A DNA stretch of 33,079 bases from UMGS1474 sp050946775. Its GTDB lineage: Bacteria > Bacillota > Clostridia > Oscillospirales > Acutalibacteraceae. The translations under genes and the position numbers were made by a program. The notes under the pieces are model-generated. The model made no database searches. It saw only the letters and a list, made by a program, of their open reading frames with translations, and was not told the DNA's origin. Where the stretch lies: assembly GCA_050946775.1 (NCBI GenBank), contig JBMNVL010000005.1:1-33079 (forward strand). The letters run 5' to 3'. Every line of letters starts with the position of its first letter. Positions within the stretch are counted from its first letter, which is position 1. This document shows, piece after piece, positions 6,861-16,436 of the stretch.

Positions 6861-7664
6861 GTGATCCCGCTGTACGAGATCCGAAGCGACAAGATGTTCG
6901 GCTTTTCCTGCGACCATCTGGAATATCCGCTGCATCTGCACGCGGTGGCCGAGTTCGTATACGCCGTCAAGGGCGGCATCACGGTGACCATCGACGGCAG
7001 CGAGCATATCCTGCGGGACGGCGAGCTGGCGGTGATCTTTCCCCATTGTCTGCACCGTTACGACCGGCCGCCGGCCGAGGCCGACGCCGCGCCCAACGAG
7101 ATTTTGGTGCTGGGGATCCAGACCGCGCTGATCGGCGAGTACGCCGACGAGCTGACCCGGGTGCGGCCGAACCGGCCGATCCTGCCGGCGGCGTTGGTGC
7201 CGCCCGAGATCGAACGGGGAATGCGGCAGCTGATCGCCCAGCGGCACAGCGGCAAATACAACTGGCCGGTCTGCCGGGCGTGGGCGCAGCTGATGCTGGC
7301 GCTTTTGTGGAAGGATCTGCAGACCCGGCCTCACGACACCGCCGATTACGAGGATCTCGCCTACCGGGTGAGCCGGTATCTGGTGGAGCATTACCGCCAG
7401 CCCCTGTCGCTGGAGGAAACGGCGACGGGATTGGGCGTGAGCAAATACCAGCTGTCCCGGCTGTTCTCCGAACGGCTGCATATGAGCTTCAACGAGCATC
7501 TCAACCGGGTGCGGATCAGCGCCGCGCAGGATCTGCTGGATTCCACCGACAAGCCGGTGACCGATATTATGTACGAATGCGGCTTTGAAAGCCAGACCAC
7601 CTTCAACCGGGTCTTTCGCAAGGCCTGCGGCGTCAGTCCCCGGCACTACCGCGAAAGACGCTGA
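6861..7664 (+). CDS. AraC family transcriptional regulator
   Basis: A 267-aa one-component regulator. The N-terminal half is a cupin sensor domain (HLHAVAEFVYAVKGGITVTI, then IFPHCLHRY) that usually binds a sugar or related small molecule. The C-terminal 90 residues hold the two AraC helix-turn-helix motifs (LSLEETATGLGVSKYQLSRL and PVTDIMYECGFESQTTFNRV, ending in GVSPRHYRE). It starts with GTG, 7 nt after AAAGGGGA. It diverges from the rmuC–GH30–aldo/keto reductase group, so a natural guess is that it controls those glycoside genes. That link is inference from position only. Confidence 0.93.
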   Translation: MIPLYEIRSDKMFGFSCDHLEYPLHLHAVAEFVYAVKGGITVTIDGSEHILRDGELAVIFPHCLHRYDRPPAEADAAPNEILVLGIQTALIGEYADELTRVRPNRPILPAALVPPEIERGMRQLIAQRHSGKYNWPVCRAWAQLMLALLWKDLQTRPHDTADYEDLAYRVSRYLVEHYRQPLSLEETATGLGVSKYQLSRLFSERLHMSFNEHLNRVRISAAQDLLDSTDKPVTDIMYECGFESQTTFNRVFRKACGVSPRHYRERR

Positions 7665-7681
7665 TTCCGCTTTTCATCCGG

Positions 7682-7712
7682 CAGCCGCGCGCTTTGGCGC
7701 GCGGCTGTTTTT
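7682..7712 (+). terminator. Terminator of the araC-type gene
   Basis: An 11-bp perfect stem CAGCCGCGCGC / GCGCGCGGCTG with loop TTTG and five following T. It ends 2 nt before the stop codon of the convergent Rrf2 gene. Confidence 0.9.
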
Positions 7713-7713
7713 G

Positions 7714-8094
7714 TTAAAAATGCACCTTGTCCAGTTCGTCGGCCACCATACGGGAGATCCGGTCGTAGACCGCGTGGAAGGAACAGATCCCCGGCGCGCA
7801 GCTGCAGGTGTACCCGTCCTCCAGACAGCGGCTGAGCCGGTAGGGGCCTTCCATCGCCTCGATCACCTGACGCATGGTGATCTGATCCGCCGGACGGGCC
7901 AGGGTATAGCCGCCGTGCGCCCCCTTGAAGGAGGTCACGATGCCCGCTGCGGTCAGCTTGCGCATGATCTTGAGCGCGAACCGGGGCGGTACGCGGGCTT
8001 CCTCGGCCAGCGCCGCGGCGCCGCGGCGGCCGTCGGCGGCCGCCAGCCGTTCCACGATACGCACGGCGTAATCCGATTCCAATGTGATATGCAT
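7714..8094 (-). CDS. Rrf2 family regulator with cysteine cluster
   Basis: A 126-aa winged-helix regulator. The N-terminus (ITLESDYAVRIVERLA, then the recognition-helix region RVPPRFALKIMRKL and the wing KGAHGGYTLARP) matches the Rrf2/IscR/NsrR fold. Cys90, Cys97, Cys99 and Cys104 are clustered in the position where family members bind an iron-sulfur cluster, so it probably senses Fe-S status, oxygen or nitric oxide; cluster binding is inferred. It lies 12 nt downstream of rpoD in the dgt–dnaG–rpoD operon and so should be expressed with the primary sigma factor. No clear terminator follows on the minus strand. Target genes are unknown. Confidence 0.88.
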   Translation of the reverse strand: MHITLESDYAVRIVERLAAADGRRGAAALAEEARVPPRFALKIMRKLTAAGIVTSFKGAHGGYTLARPADQITMRQVIEAMEGPYRLSRCLEDGYTCSCAPGICSFHAVYDRISRMVADELDKVHF

Positions 8095-8106
8095 AGGGAC
8101 GCCCTC

Positions 8107-9375
<1,269 letters not shown>

Positions 9376-9398
9376 ATACACGACCTGACCTTTCTTTG

Positions 9399-11156
9399 TT
9401 ATGATTTTTGGTCTTTGAGTTGTTCCAGCAGTTTTTGCATATCCTCGGGCGACAGCTCGGACGGGTTTTGGGCGGCGACGAGCCGGCGTTCCTGCCGGAT
9501 CACCTGCGCCATCCGGGCGGCCTCCTCGGGAGAATTGGCGTGGTCCCGCGCCCGGATGGTCATCCGGGTGATGTAAGCGGCGCCGTCGGGCGTCTGGTCG
9601 GCGGCCAGCAGGGCGGGATCGATCGCTTCACCCCGCAGGGCGCGTCCGGTCAACTGCTCGTACAGCGCCCGGTTGAAGGGGGTCACGAAATCGTCCGGCT
9701 TCAACCCGTCGGCGATGGACCGGATGTAATCGGGGTTGATCATCAGCAGCCCCAGCAGTACCTCTTCCGCCCGTGCCGCCCGGGGATACCGTTCGGCCTC
9801 GGGGTTGGCTTTTTTGGCGGTCGAGCCGTCCTGCCGGACCAGCTCCACCAGCGGGCTTTCCTTTTTTTGGCGGCGCTTTTCGGCGTAGTAGCGGATCTGC
9901 CCCAGCAAAGACTGCTTGTCCACCGACATTTCCTGCGCCAGCTTGCCGGCGTAAACGTCCCGCTCCACCGGGCTGTCCAGCTCGGCCAGCAGCTGCGCCG
10001 CCGCCCGCAGATACCCCACCCGGCCGTTTTCGGTGGTCAGGGGATATGCCTGCCCCAGCTTCATCAGCCGGTATTCCACGTCGTTGGCCGACCGCTCGAG
10101 CAGCAGCTTGAACCGCTCGGCGCCGTTGCGGCGGATGAACTCGTCGGGGTCCTTTCCGTCGGGGATGGTGACCACCCGGATGTCGATGCCGGTCTGGCGC
10201 AGGATCCCGATGGAACGCTGGGTCGCCTTTTGTCCGGCGGCGTCGGCGTCGAAGATCAGGATCACCTCGTCGGCGTACCGGGCGATCAGCCGGGCGTTTT
10301 CCGCCGTCAGGGCGGTGCCCAGCGCCGCCACGGCGTTCGTGAATCCGGCCTGGTGCATGGCGATGACGTCCATGTATCCCTCGCAGAGGATCAGCCGCCG
10401 CTCCTTGGTCGCCTTGGCGAAATTCAAAGCGAACAGCTGGGTGGTTTTTTTGAAGACCGGGGTGTCGGAGCTGTTGAGATATTTGGGCTTGGAATCGTCC
10501 AGCACCCGGCCGCCGAAGGCGATCACGTTGCCCCGCACGTCGATGATGGGGATCATCACCCGTCCCCGGAAGATGTCAAACAGCCGGCCGTTGCGCTGGC
10601 TGCGCTTGGCCAGAAAGGCCGCCTGCAGCTCCTCGTCCCGGAAGCCCTTTTGGCGCAGATTGTCGATCAGAAAATGAAACCCCTCAGGCGCCCAGCCCAG
10701 ACCGAAATGCTTGATGGTGCGATCGGTGTACCCCCGGGAATGGTAATAGTCCAGCGCGATCTTCCCCTCGGGGGCGTACAGGGCGGCGTGGTAGAGCCGC
10801 GCCGCTTCCCGGTTGGCTTCCAGCACCCGGGTGCGCAGTCTGGCCGACGCGTCGTCCTCCTCGATATCGGGCAGCCGCATCCCGGCACGCTGGGCCAGCA
10901 GCTTGACCGCGTCGGTGAAGTCGAGATTTTCGATCTTCTGCACAAAGGTGAACACGCTGCCGCCGGCGCCGCAGCCGAAGCAGTAAAAGGAGTTGTTCTC
11001 GGGATAAACGGTGAACGACGGCGTTTTTTCCCCGTGGAAGGGACACAGTCCCACCAGCGTGCGTCCCCGGCGGCGCAGCCGCACGTAAGGGGAGATCACC
11101 GCCTCGATATCGCTGCGGGCGGACAGTTCTTCTATAAAATTGTCGGGAAATCGCAT
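9399..11156 (-). CDS. dnaG: DNA primase
   Basis: A 585-aa primase that makes RNA primers at the replication fork. The N-terminal CHC2 zinc site is Cys38, His41, Cys59, Cys62 (CPFHGEKTPSF, YCFGCG). The catalytic core includes FRGRVMIPI and the Toprim motifs with Glu259 (ILCEGYMDV) and Asp303/Asp305 (IFDADAAG). The C-terminal 150 residues are the helicase-binding region. Length and domain order are normal for the family. AAAGGAAG precedes the ATG. It sits between dgt and rpoD, the usual Gram-positive macromolecular-synthesis order. Confidence 0.97.
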   Translation of the reverse strand: MRFPDNFIEELSARSDIEAVISPYVRLRRRGRTLVGLCPFHGEKTPSFTVYPENNSFYCFGCGAGGSVFTFVQKIENLDFTDAVKLLAQRAGMRLPDIEEDDASARLRTRVLEANREAARLYHAALYAPEGKIALDYYHSRGYTDRTIKHFGLGWAPEGFHFLIDNLRQKGFRDEELQAAFLAKRSQRNGRLFDIFRGRVMIPIIDVRGNVIAFGGRVLDDSKPKYLNSSDTPVFKKTTQLFALNFAKATKERRLILCEGYMDVIAMHQAGFTNAVAALGTALTAENARLIARYADEVILIFDADAAGQKATQRSIGILRQTGIDIRVVTIPDGKDPDEFIRRNGAERFKLLLERSANDVEYRLMKLGQAYPLTTENGRVGYLRAAAQLLAELDSPVERDVYAGKLAQEMSVDKQSLLGQIRYYAEKRRQKKESPLVELVRQDGSTAKKANPEAERYPRAARAEEVLLGLLMINPDYIRSIADGLKPDDFVTPFNRALYEQLTGRALRGEAIDPALLAADQTPDGAAYITRMTIRARDHANSPEEAARMAQVIRQERRLVAAQNPSELSPEDMQKLLEQLKDQKS

Positions 11157-11186
11157 GCGGTTTCACTTCCTTTCCCGCGTCGCGCG

Positions 11187-12191
11187 TCAAATGCTCTTGA
11201 CCGTCCATCCGCGGGGGATGAACAGGTTGTGATAGATCTCCAGCGCGTAGTTATCGGTCATCCCGGCGATGTAATCGCACGCGGCGCGTTCAGCGCCCTC
11301 CTCGTCCCGGATAACGGCGAATTCCTCCGGGATCTGGTCGGGATGAGCGACGAAATGCTCGAACATCCGCCCCAGCAGACCGGTCACCTTGCTTTCCTCG
11401 CTTTTGGCGACGGGGTTGTGGTAGAGCGCCTCAAACAAGAATTCATGCAGCGCCTCGAACGCCTCGCCCACGTCGTCCGCCATGCGGATCTCGTCGGTGC
11501 TGTTTTCCACGATGGAGGTGACGATGGTATCGATCCTCGTGGTGCGCCGGTCGCCCAACACCCGGCGGATATCAGCGGGAATGTCGCTTTCGGTCAACAC
11601 CCCGGCGCGGATGGCGTCGTCGACGTCGTGGTTGGAATAGGCCACCCGGTCGGACACCCGCACCACGCAGCCCTCCAGCGTATCGGGCCAGTCGCCGCGG
11701 GTGTGTTTGAGAACGCCGTCCCGTACCTCGTGGGTCAGATTGAGTCCCCGGCCGTCGTTTTCCAGCCGGTCGACGGTGCGCAGGCTTTGCTCGTAATGGC
11801 GAAATCCGCCCGGCATCATCTGGTCGAGCGTGCGCTCGCCGGCGTGGCCGAAGGGGGTGTGCCCCAGATCGTGCGCCAGGGCGATCGCCTCGGTCAGATC
11901 CTCGTTGAGAGCCAGCGCCCGGGCGATGGTGCGGGCAATCTGCGCCACCTCCAGGGTATGGGTCAGCCGGGTGCGGTAATGGTCGCCCTCGGGGGAGAGG
12001 AAGACCTGGGTCTTGTGCTTGAGACGGCGAAAGGATTTGCAATGGATCACCCGGTCGCGATCCCGCTGAAAGGCGGTGCGGTAACGGCAGGGAACGTCCT
12101 CCCGCAACCGCCCGAGCGATTTCGCCGAACGGGCGGCCAAGGGCGACAGCCACTGCTCTTCCCGCTGTTCCAACTGTTCCCGAACCAGCAT
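11187..12191 (-). CDS. dgt: dGTPase-like HD-domain triphosphohydrolase
   Basis: A 334-aa HD-superfamily protein of the deoxyguanosinetriphosphate triphosphohydrolase-like group, which cleaves dNTPs to the nucleoside and triphosphate. Metal ligands are visible: His78 (RLTHTLEV), His107-Asp108 (ALAHDLGHTPFGHAGE) and a later Asp in RVSDRVAYSNHD. The motif FRRLKHKTQVF near residue 54 is characteristic of the family. AAAGGGGTGGG precedes the ATG. It is the first gene of the operon with dnaG, rpoD and the Rrf2 gene, 30 nt upstream of dnaG. No convincing promoter was found in the 120 nt upstream. Confidence 0.93.
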   Translation of the reverse strand: MLVREQLEQREEQWLSPLAARSAKSLGRLREDVPCRYRTAFQRDRDRVIHCKSFRRLKHKTQVFLSPEGDHYRTRLTHTLEVAQIARTIARALALNEDLTEAIALAHDLGHTPFGHAGERTLDQMMPGGFRHYEQSLRTVDRLENDGRGLNLTHEVRDGVLKHTRGDWPDTLEGCVVRVSDRVAYSNHDVDDAIRAGVLTESDIPADIRRVLGDRRTTRIDTIVTSIVENSTDEIRMADDVGEAFEALHEFLFEALYHNPVAKSEESKVTGLLGRMFEHFVAHPDQIPEEFAVIRDEEGAERAACDYIAGMTDNYALEIYHNLFIPRGWTVKSI

Positions 12192-12311
12192 ATACCCACC
12201 CCTTTTTTTGAATACTACCTATATATACGACGAAAATCGCGAAATATCCTTGCGGTTTTGAAAAAAGCGCAAAAGTTTTTTTCGCGGCGGCGAACGGTCG
12301 CCGGTCTTTGC

Positions 12312-12344
12312 AAAAAAACGGGCGGGAATCGTCTTCCCGCCCGT
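12312..12344 (-). terminator. Terminator of yigZ
   Basis: On the minus strand an 11-bp stem ACGGGCGGGAA / TTCCCGCCCGT with a 5-nt loop is followed by seven T. It lies 35 nt past the yigZ stop. Confidence 0.92.
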
Positions 12345-12378
12345 AGTTTACCACCGGTCCTGCGAAACGTTCGCTTTG

Positions 12379-13011
12379 CTACGCCTCCACCGCGAAGGGA
12401 GCGAAGGTGTGATCCAGCTTGGTTACCGTCAGCCGCCCGGCCGATTGCTCGGTCAACTGCTTTTGCAGGACGTCCAGCCGGTCGTCCTCGATGTGAAAGC
12501 GCACCGTTACCTCGGCGGCGAAAGCGGTGTCCTCGATCACCCCGCCCGCCGCCGGGATCAGCCGCTCCAGCATCCCGTAGCGGGGGTAGTCGGCGGTGAT
12601 CGCCGCCACGGTGCAGGGGCGCATTTCCACCGGCTCGCCGGCGCGAACGGCCAGCCCCGCCGCGTGGGCGTAAGCCCGCACCAGACCGCCGGCACCCAGC
12701 AGTACCCCGCCGAAATAGCGGGTCACCACCACCGCGCAGTCGGTCAGTCCCGCCTTTTGCAGCACGTCCAGCACCGGAATGCCGGCGGTGCCCTGCGGTT
12801 CGCCGTCGTCGGAATACCGCCGGATCTGCCCGTCCCGCAGGATATAGGCGTAGACGTTGTGGGCGGCGTCCCAATGGATCTTCTTTTTCTCGTTGATGAA
12901 CGCCACGGCGTCCTGCTCGGTCGTTACCGGGCAGACGGCGCCGATAAACCGGGAGCGGCGCTCGACAAATTCATCGGCGGCTTGCCGCCGCACGGTACGG
13001 TAGGATTCCAC
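12379..13011 (-). CDS. yigZ: YigZ / IMPACT family protein
   Basis: A 210-aa cytoplasmic protein of the UPF0029 (YigZ/YvyE, eukaryotic IMPACT) family. The signature DGEPQGTAGIPVLDVL (near residue 72) and VVVTRYFGGVLLGAGGLVRAY are clear. The C-terminal 60 residues match the ferredoxin-like second domain. Bacterial function is poorly defined; a nucleic-acid or ribosome-linked role is suspected. The GTG at 13011 is chosen because AGAAAGGAGG lies 6 nt before it and the length then matches the family; a longer frame from 13068 runs through the rpmE terminator. Confidence 0.92.
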   Translation of the reverse strand: MESYRTVRRQAADEFVERRSRFIGAVCPVTTEQDAVAFINEKKKIHWDAAHNVYAYILRDGQIRRYSDDGEPQGTAGIPVLDVLQKAGLTDCAVVVTRYFGGVLLGAGGLVRAYAHAAGLAVRAGEPVEMRPCTVAAITADYPRYGMLERLIPAAGGVIEDTAFAAEVTVRFHIEDDRLDVLQKQLTEQSAGRLTVTKLDHTFAPFAVEA

Positions 13012-13034
13012 GGGACGCCTCCTTTCTCGAAAAG

Positions 13035-13064
13035 AAAAAAGGGCAACGCCAATGCGTCGCCCTT
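13035..13064 (-). terminator. Terminator of rpmE
   Basis: Minus-strand stem AAGGGC-ACGC against GCGT-GCCCTT with one internal mismatch, loop ATTG, followed by a T-rich tract. It lies between rpmE and yigZ, so yigZ needs readthrough or a promoter not recognised here. Confidence 0.78.
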
Positions 13065-13077
13065 GCAAAAAGCGTGC

Positions 13078-13287
13078 TTATTTCTCGTCGGCCATGCCGA
13101 AACGCTTCTTGAAACGATCCACGCGACCGCCGGTATCCACCAGTTTCTGTTTGCCGGTAAAGAACGGGTGGCATTTGGAACAAATTTCCACACGGATGTT
13201 CTCTTTGGTGGAAGAAGTCTCGATCACTTCACCGCAAGCGCAGGTGATGGTCGTTTTCTGGTACTTGGGATGGATGTTCTCCTTCAT
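13078..13287 (-). CDS. rpmE: 50S ribosomal protein L31, zinc-binding type
   Basis: A 69-aa ribosomal protein of the large subunit that bridges to the small subunit. It starts MKENIHPKY and has TCACGE and ICSKCHPFFTGKQKL, giving the Cys set of the zinc-containing L31 form; the paralogue used under zinc starvation lacks these. The ATG at 13287 with AGAGGTG upstream is chosen over an in-frame start at 13326. It has its own promoter and terminator. Confidence 0.98.
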   Translation of the reverse strand: MKENIHPKYQKTTITCACGEVIETSSTKENIRVEICSKCHPFFTGKQKLVDTGGRVDRFKKRFGMADEK

Positions 13288-13331
13288 GTTTGTCACCTCT
13301 TTCAGGGAAACCAAATGATATCGCACAAAGT

Positions 13332-13360
13332 ACTATACCATATCGTTTTCAAAAATGCAA
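13332..13360 (-). promoter_or_regulatory. Promoter of rpmE
   Basis: Minus-strand TTGCAT (13355–13360), 17-bp spacer and TATAGT (13332–13337) preceded by an extended -10 TGG. The start would be about 38 nt before the L31 ATG. Confidence 0.78.
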
Positions 13361-13382
13361 CAAAAATTTTCAAAAAACTTTT

Positions 13383-14765
13383 TCAGCCGGTGGTTTCGTC
13401 CAGCCGGCGGGCGATCATCCGGGCGCATTTGTAAATATCGCCGCCGCCCATCGTCAGCACCAGATCGCCGGGGCGGACGTTGTCGACCACGTAGCGGGTC
13501 ACGTCCTCGAAGGTGGGCTGATACACCCCGTTCGGAATGCGATCGGTGATCTGCCTGGAGGACACGCCGTAGGTGTTTTGCTCCCGCGAGCCCATGATGT
13601 CGCACACGACGGCGACGTCGGCTTCGCTGAGCACGGCGGCGAATTCCTCCAGATGCTGTGCCGTGCGGGAGAAGGTGAAGGGCTGGAATACCGCCCACAC
13701 CCGCTCGTGCCCCAGCTTTTTGGCGGCGGATACGGTGGCGCGGATCTCGGTGGGATGATGGGCGTAATCGTCCACGACGGTCACCCCGCCGAAGGTGCCG
13801 AGGAATTCAAACCGGCGTCCGGCGCCGCGGAAGGAGGCGATCCCGGCGGCGATCTGCCCGGCCGGCACGCCGTACAAATGCGCCGCGGCCGCGGCCGCCA
13901 TCGAGTTGCCGACGTTGTGCTCGCCGGGAATGCCCAGGGTGATGGCGGCGAAAAATTTACCGTTGTGATAGAGATCGTACTGCCCGTAGGAGCCGTTCAC
14001 AAAGGTGACGTTTTTGGCGGTCCACTCGGCGTCACCGTTCACCCCGTAGGTGACGACGGTCTTGCCGGTGATCCCTTTCACCGCCTCGCCGGCGTGGGGA
14101 TCGTCCCGGTTGACGATCAGCGTCTCGCCCGTCAGAGCGGCGAATTTCTGAAAGGAGCGGATCACCCCGTCCAGCGAGCCGAAATAGTCGAGATGATCGG
14201 CGTCGATGTTGAGGATAATGGAGATCGCCGGGCGCATTTCCAGATAGTGATCCTGGAATTCGCAGGCCTCGCAGACCATGATGTCGCTGTCTCCGGCGCG
14301 GCCGTTGGCGCCGATCAGCGGCAGCCTGCCGCCGATGAAGACCGCCGGATCCTTGCCGGCCTCGATCAGGATCTGGGAGAGCATCGACGAGGTGGTGGTC
14401 TTGCCGTGGGTGCCGGCTACCGCGACGGTGCGGGGATAGCGCCGGGTGATCAGCCCTAGGAGCTTGGCGCGTTCCAGCACCGGGATTCCCATGCGGATTG
14501 CCTGAAGCAGCTCGGGATTGTTGGCGCCGACGGCGTTGGTGTAGACGAACAGATCGATATCGTCGGTGACGTTGTCCGCCACCTGCTCCATCGTCACCGG
14601 GATGCCCAGCGAGCGCATCCGGGCGAGATTGTCCGATTCGTTGATGTCCGAACCGCTGATGCGGTAACCCCGGGCGTGGAGAATGTCGGCCAGCGGGCTC
14701 ATCCCCGAGCCGCCGATCCCGGCAAAATAGATATGCTTTGCCGATTGCAGCAGATCCTGTTCCAT
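13383..14765 (-). CDS. murC: UDP-N-acetylmuramate–L-alanine ligase
   Basis: A 460-aa cytoplasmic ligase that adds L-Ala to UDP-MurNAc in peptidoglycan synthesis. The N-terminal UDP-binding domain starts with YFAGIGGSGMSPLA, the ATP loop is GTHGKTTT (118–125), and the central domain includes ILNIDADHLDYF and DDYAHHPTEI. The C-terminal domain ends GAGDIY-like (MGGGDIYKCA). Length is normal. AGGAGG lies 7 nt before the ATG. It diverges from miaB across 233 bp. No clear terminator hairpin follows it before rpmE. Confidence 0.97.
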   Translation of the reverse strand: MEQDLLQSAKHIYFAGIGGSGMSPLADILHARGYRISGSDINESDNLARMRSLGIPVTMEQVADNVTDDIDLFVYTNAVGANNPELLQAIRMGIPVLERAKLLGLITRRYPRTVAVAGTHGKTTTSSMLSQILIEAGKDPAVFIGGRLPLIGANGRAGDSDIMVCEACEFQDHYLEMRPAISIILNIDADHLDYFGSLDGVIRSFQKFAALTGETLIVNRDDPHAGEAVKGITGKTVVTYGVNGDAEWTAKNVTFVNGSYGQYDLYHNGKFFAAITLGIPGEHNVGNSMAAAAAAHLYGVPAGQIAAGIASFRGAGRRFEFLGTFGGVTVVDDYAHHPTEIRATVSAAKKLGHERVWAVFQPFTFSRTAQHLEEFAAVLSEADVAVVCDIMGSREQNTYGVSSRQITDRIPNGVYQPTFEDVTRYVVDNVRPGDLVLTMGGGDIYKCARMIARRLDETTG

Positions 14766-14843
14766 GGTATGCCTCCTGAAAATCGCCCGGGCGTACCCCG
14801 GCGATAATGTGTTTTTTGGGGAAACTCGTCGTTTCGCCTTTCT

Positions 14844-14849
14844 ATTATA
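14844..14849 (-). promoter_or_regulatory. Possible -10 element for murC
   Basis: A consensus TATAAT on the minus strand 79 nt before the murC ATG. The matching -35 (TTCCCT at 17 bp) is poor, so this is only a candidate. Confidence 0.35.
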
Positions 14850-14933
14850 GAATGAAATCGCCCAAAAGGGAAGACCTTTTTTGCGGCGAGGGTTATTTTG
14901 CGCTTTTCAAAAGAGAAAATACGGATTTTTTCA

Positions 14934-14962
14934 TTGCATTTGCCGGCGTTTTTTGTTATAAT
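14934..14962 (+). promoter_or_regulatory. Promoter of the miaB–tcdA block
   Basis: TTGCAT (14934–14939), 17-bp spacer and TATAAT (14957–14962) with extended -10 TGT. The leader to the miaB ATG would be about 30 nt. It is the only strong promoter seen before the fifteen-gene rightward block. Confidence 0.85.
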
Positions 14963-14998
14963 TCTTTAGATAGTACCCTAAAAGGAAAAGGAGCCGTT

Positions 14999-16420
14999 AT
15001 GGAGCAGGCAAATCCGGCGCCGTCCGCCGCCCGGTGGCAGGCGCAACAACCCTATATTGCCCGGGTGCGCGACTATTACGAGCAGCGGATCGTCCACTGG
15101 CCGCCGCTGTGCTGCGTGCGCACCTACGGCTGCCAGCAAAACGTGGCCGATTCCGAGCGGATCAAGGGGATGCTCGGGGAGATGGGCTTCGGGATGACCG
15201 AAAACGCCGACGAGGCGGATATCATCCTGTTCAACACCTGCGCGGTGCGGGAACACGCCGAGGACCGGGTCTTCGGCAACGTCGGCGCCCTGAAGGCCAT
15301 CAAGCGCCGCCGTCCCCACCTGCTGATCGGGCTGTGCGGGTGTATGGTGCAACAGCCCCACGTTGCCGAAAAGCTGCAAAAAAGCTACCCCTTCGTCGGG
15401 CTGATCTTCGGCACCCATATGCTGGGGGAATTTCCCCGGCTTTTGTGGGAAGCGCTCGAGCGCCAAAAACGGGTGGTCGCCATTCCCGAGGAGGACGAGG
15501 TGATCGCCGAGGGGTATCCGGTCCACCGGGACAGCTCTTTCAAGGCCTGGATCCCGATCATGTACGGGTGCAACAACTTTTGCACCTACTGCGTGGTGCC
15601 CCACGTCCGCGGCCGGGAACGCAGCCGCGATCCCGACGCGATCGTCGAGGAAGCCAGGGCGCTGATCGGGCAGGGATACAAGGAGATCACCCTGCTGGGG
15701 CAAAACGTCAATTCCTACGGCAAGGGCGCGGCCCACGGGGTGGATTTTCCCGAACTGCTGCGGCGGATCAACGCCATTCCCGGCGATTTCTGGATCCGGT
15801 TTATGACCTCCCATCCCAAGGACGCCACCCGGGAGCTGTTCGATACCATCGCCGCCTGCGAGAAGGTGTCCCGGCATTTTCATCTGCCCTTCCAGTCGGG
15901 CAGCGACCGGATCCTGAGGGCGATGAACCGGCATTACGACCGGGCGCAGTATCTCGCGCTGATCGATTACGCCCGCAAAACGGTGCCGGGCATCCGGTTC
16001 ACCAGCGACGTCATCGTCGGGTTTCCCGGCGAGACGCGAGAGGATTTCGAGCAGACCCTGTCCCTGATCAGGGACGTGGGCTTTCTCTCCCTGTTCACCT
16101 TCATTTTCTCGCCCCGCAAGGGTACGCCGGCGGCCAAAATGGACGATCCCGTCCCGGCGGCGGAAAAATCCCGCTGGTTCCGGGAGATGACGGCCCTGCA
16201 GGAACAAATCAGCGCCGTCCAGATGGCCGCGCTGGTGGGGCAGACCCGCCGGGCGCTGCTCGAAAAGGCGGAAAACGGGATCATCGAGGCCCGGCTGCAC
16301 GACAACGTCGTGGTGCGGGTGCCGGGGGAGGAAAGCCTGGTCGGCAGATGGGCCGACGTGACGATCAACGAAGCGCGCAGCTGGATCGTATCCGGCGCGA
16401 TTCAAACACTATATGAGTAA
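14999..16420 (+). CDS. miaB: tRNA-2-methylthio-N6-dimethylallyladenosine synthase
   Basis: A 473-aa radical-SAM methylthiotransferase that adds the methylthio group to i6A37 of tRNAs. The N-terminal domain holds cluster cysteines in RTYGCQQN (Cys45), FNTCAVRE and LCGCM. The radical-SAM motif is Cys191, Cys195, Cys198 (GCNNFCTYC). A TRAM domain closes the C-terminus (about 405–470). The ATG at 14999 follows AAAGGAG and is preferred over a longer frame from 14807 that crosses the promoter. Its i6A substrate is made by MiaA, encoded five kilobases downstream in the same block. Its stop overlaps a possible alternative start of the YlbF-family gene. Confidence 0.97.
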   Translation: MEQANPAPSAARWQAQQPYIARVRDYYEQRIVHWPPLCCVRTYGCQQNVADSERIKGMLGEMGFGMTENADEADIILFNTCAVREHAEDRVFGNVGALKAIKRRRPHLLIGLCGCMVQQPHVAEKLQKSYPFVGLIFGTHMLGEFPRLLWEALERQKRVVAIPEEDEVIAEGYPVHRDSSFKAWIPIMYGCNNFCTYCVVPHVRGRERSRDPDAIVEEARALIGQGYKEITLLGQNVNSYGKGAAHGVDFPELLRRINAIPGDFWIRFMTSHPKDATRELFDTIAACEKVSRHFHLPFQSGSDRILRAMNRHYDRAQYLALIDYARKTVPGIRFTSDVIVGFPGETREDFEQTLSLIRDVGFLSLFTFIFSPRKGTPAAKMDDPVPAAEKSRWFREMTALQEQISAVQMAALVGQTRRALLEKAENGIIEARLHDNVVVRVPGEESLVGRWADVTINEARSWIVSGAIQTLYE

Positions 16421-16436
16421 AACGGAGGACTTTACA

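Noticed and set aside
9408..12599. A 1063-codon plus-strand frame opposite dnaG, dgt and yigZ
   Set aside because: It is the antisense of three clearly recognised genes. Long antisense frames are expected in GC-rich coding DNA.
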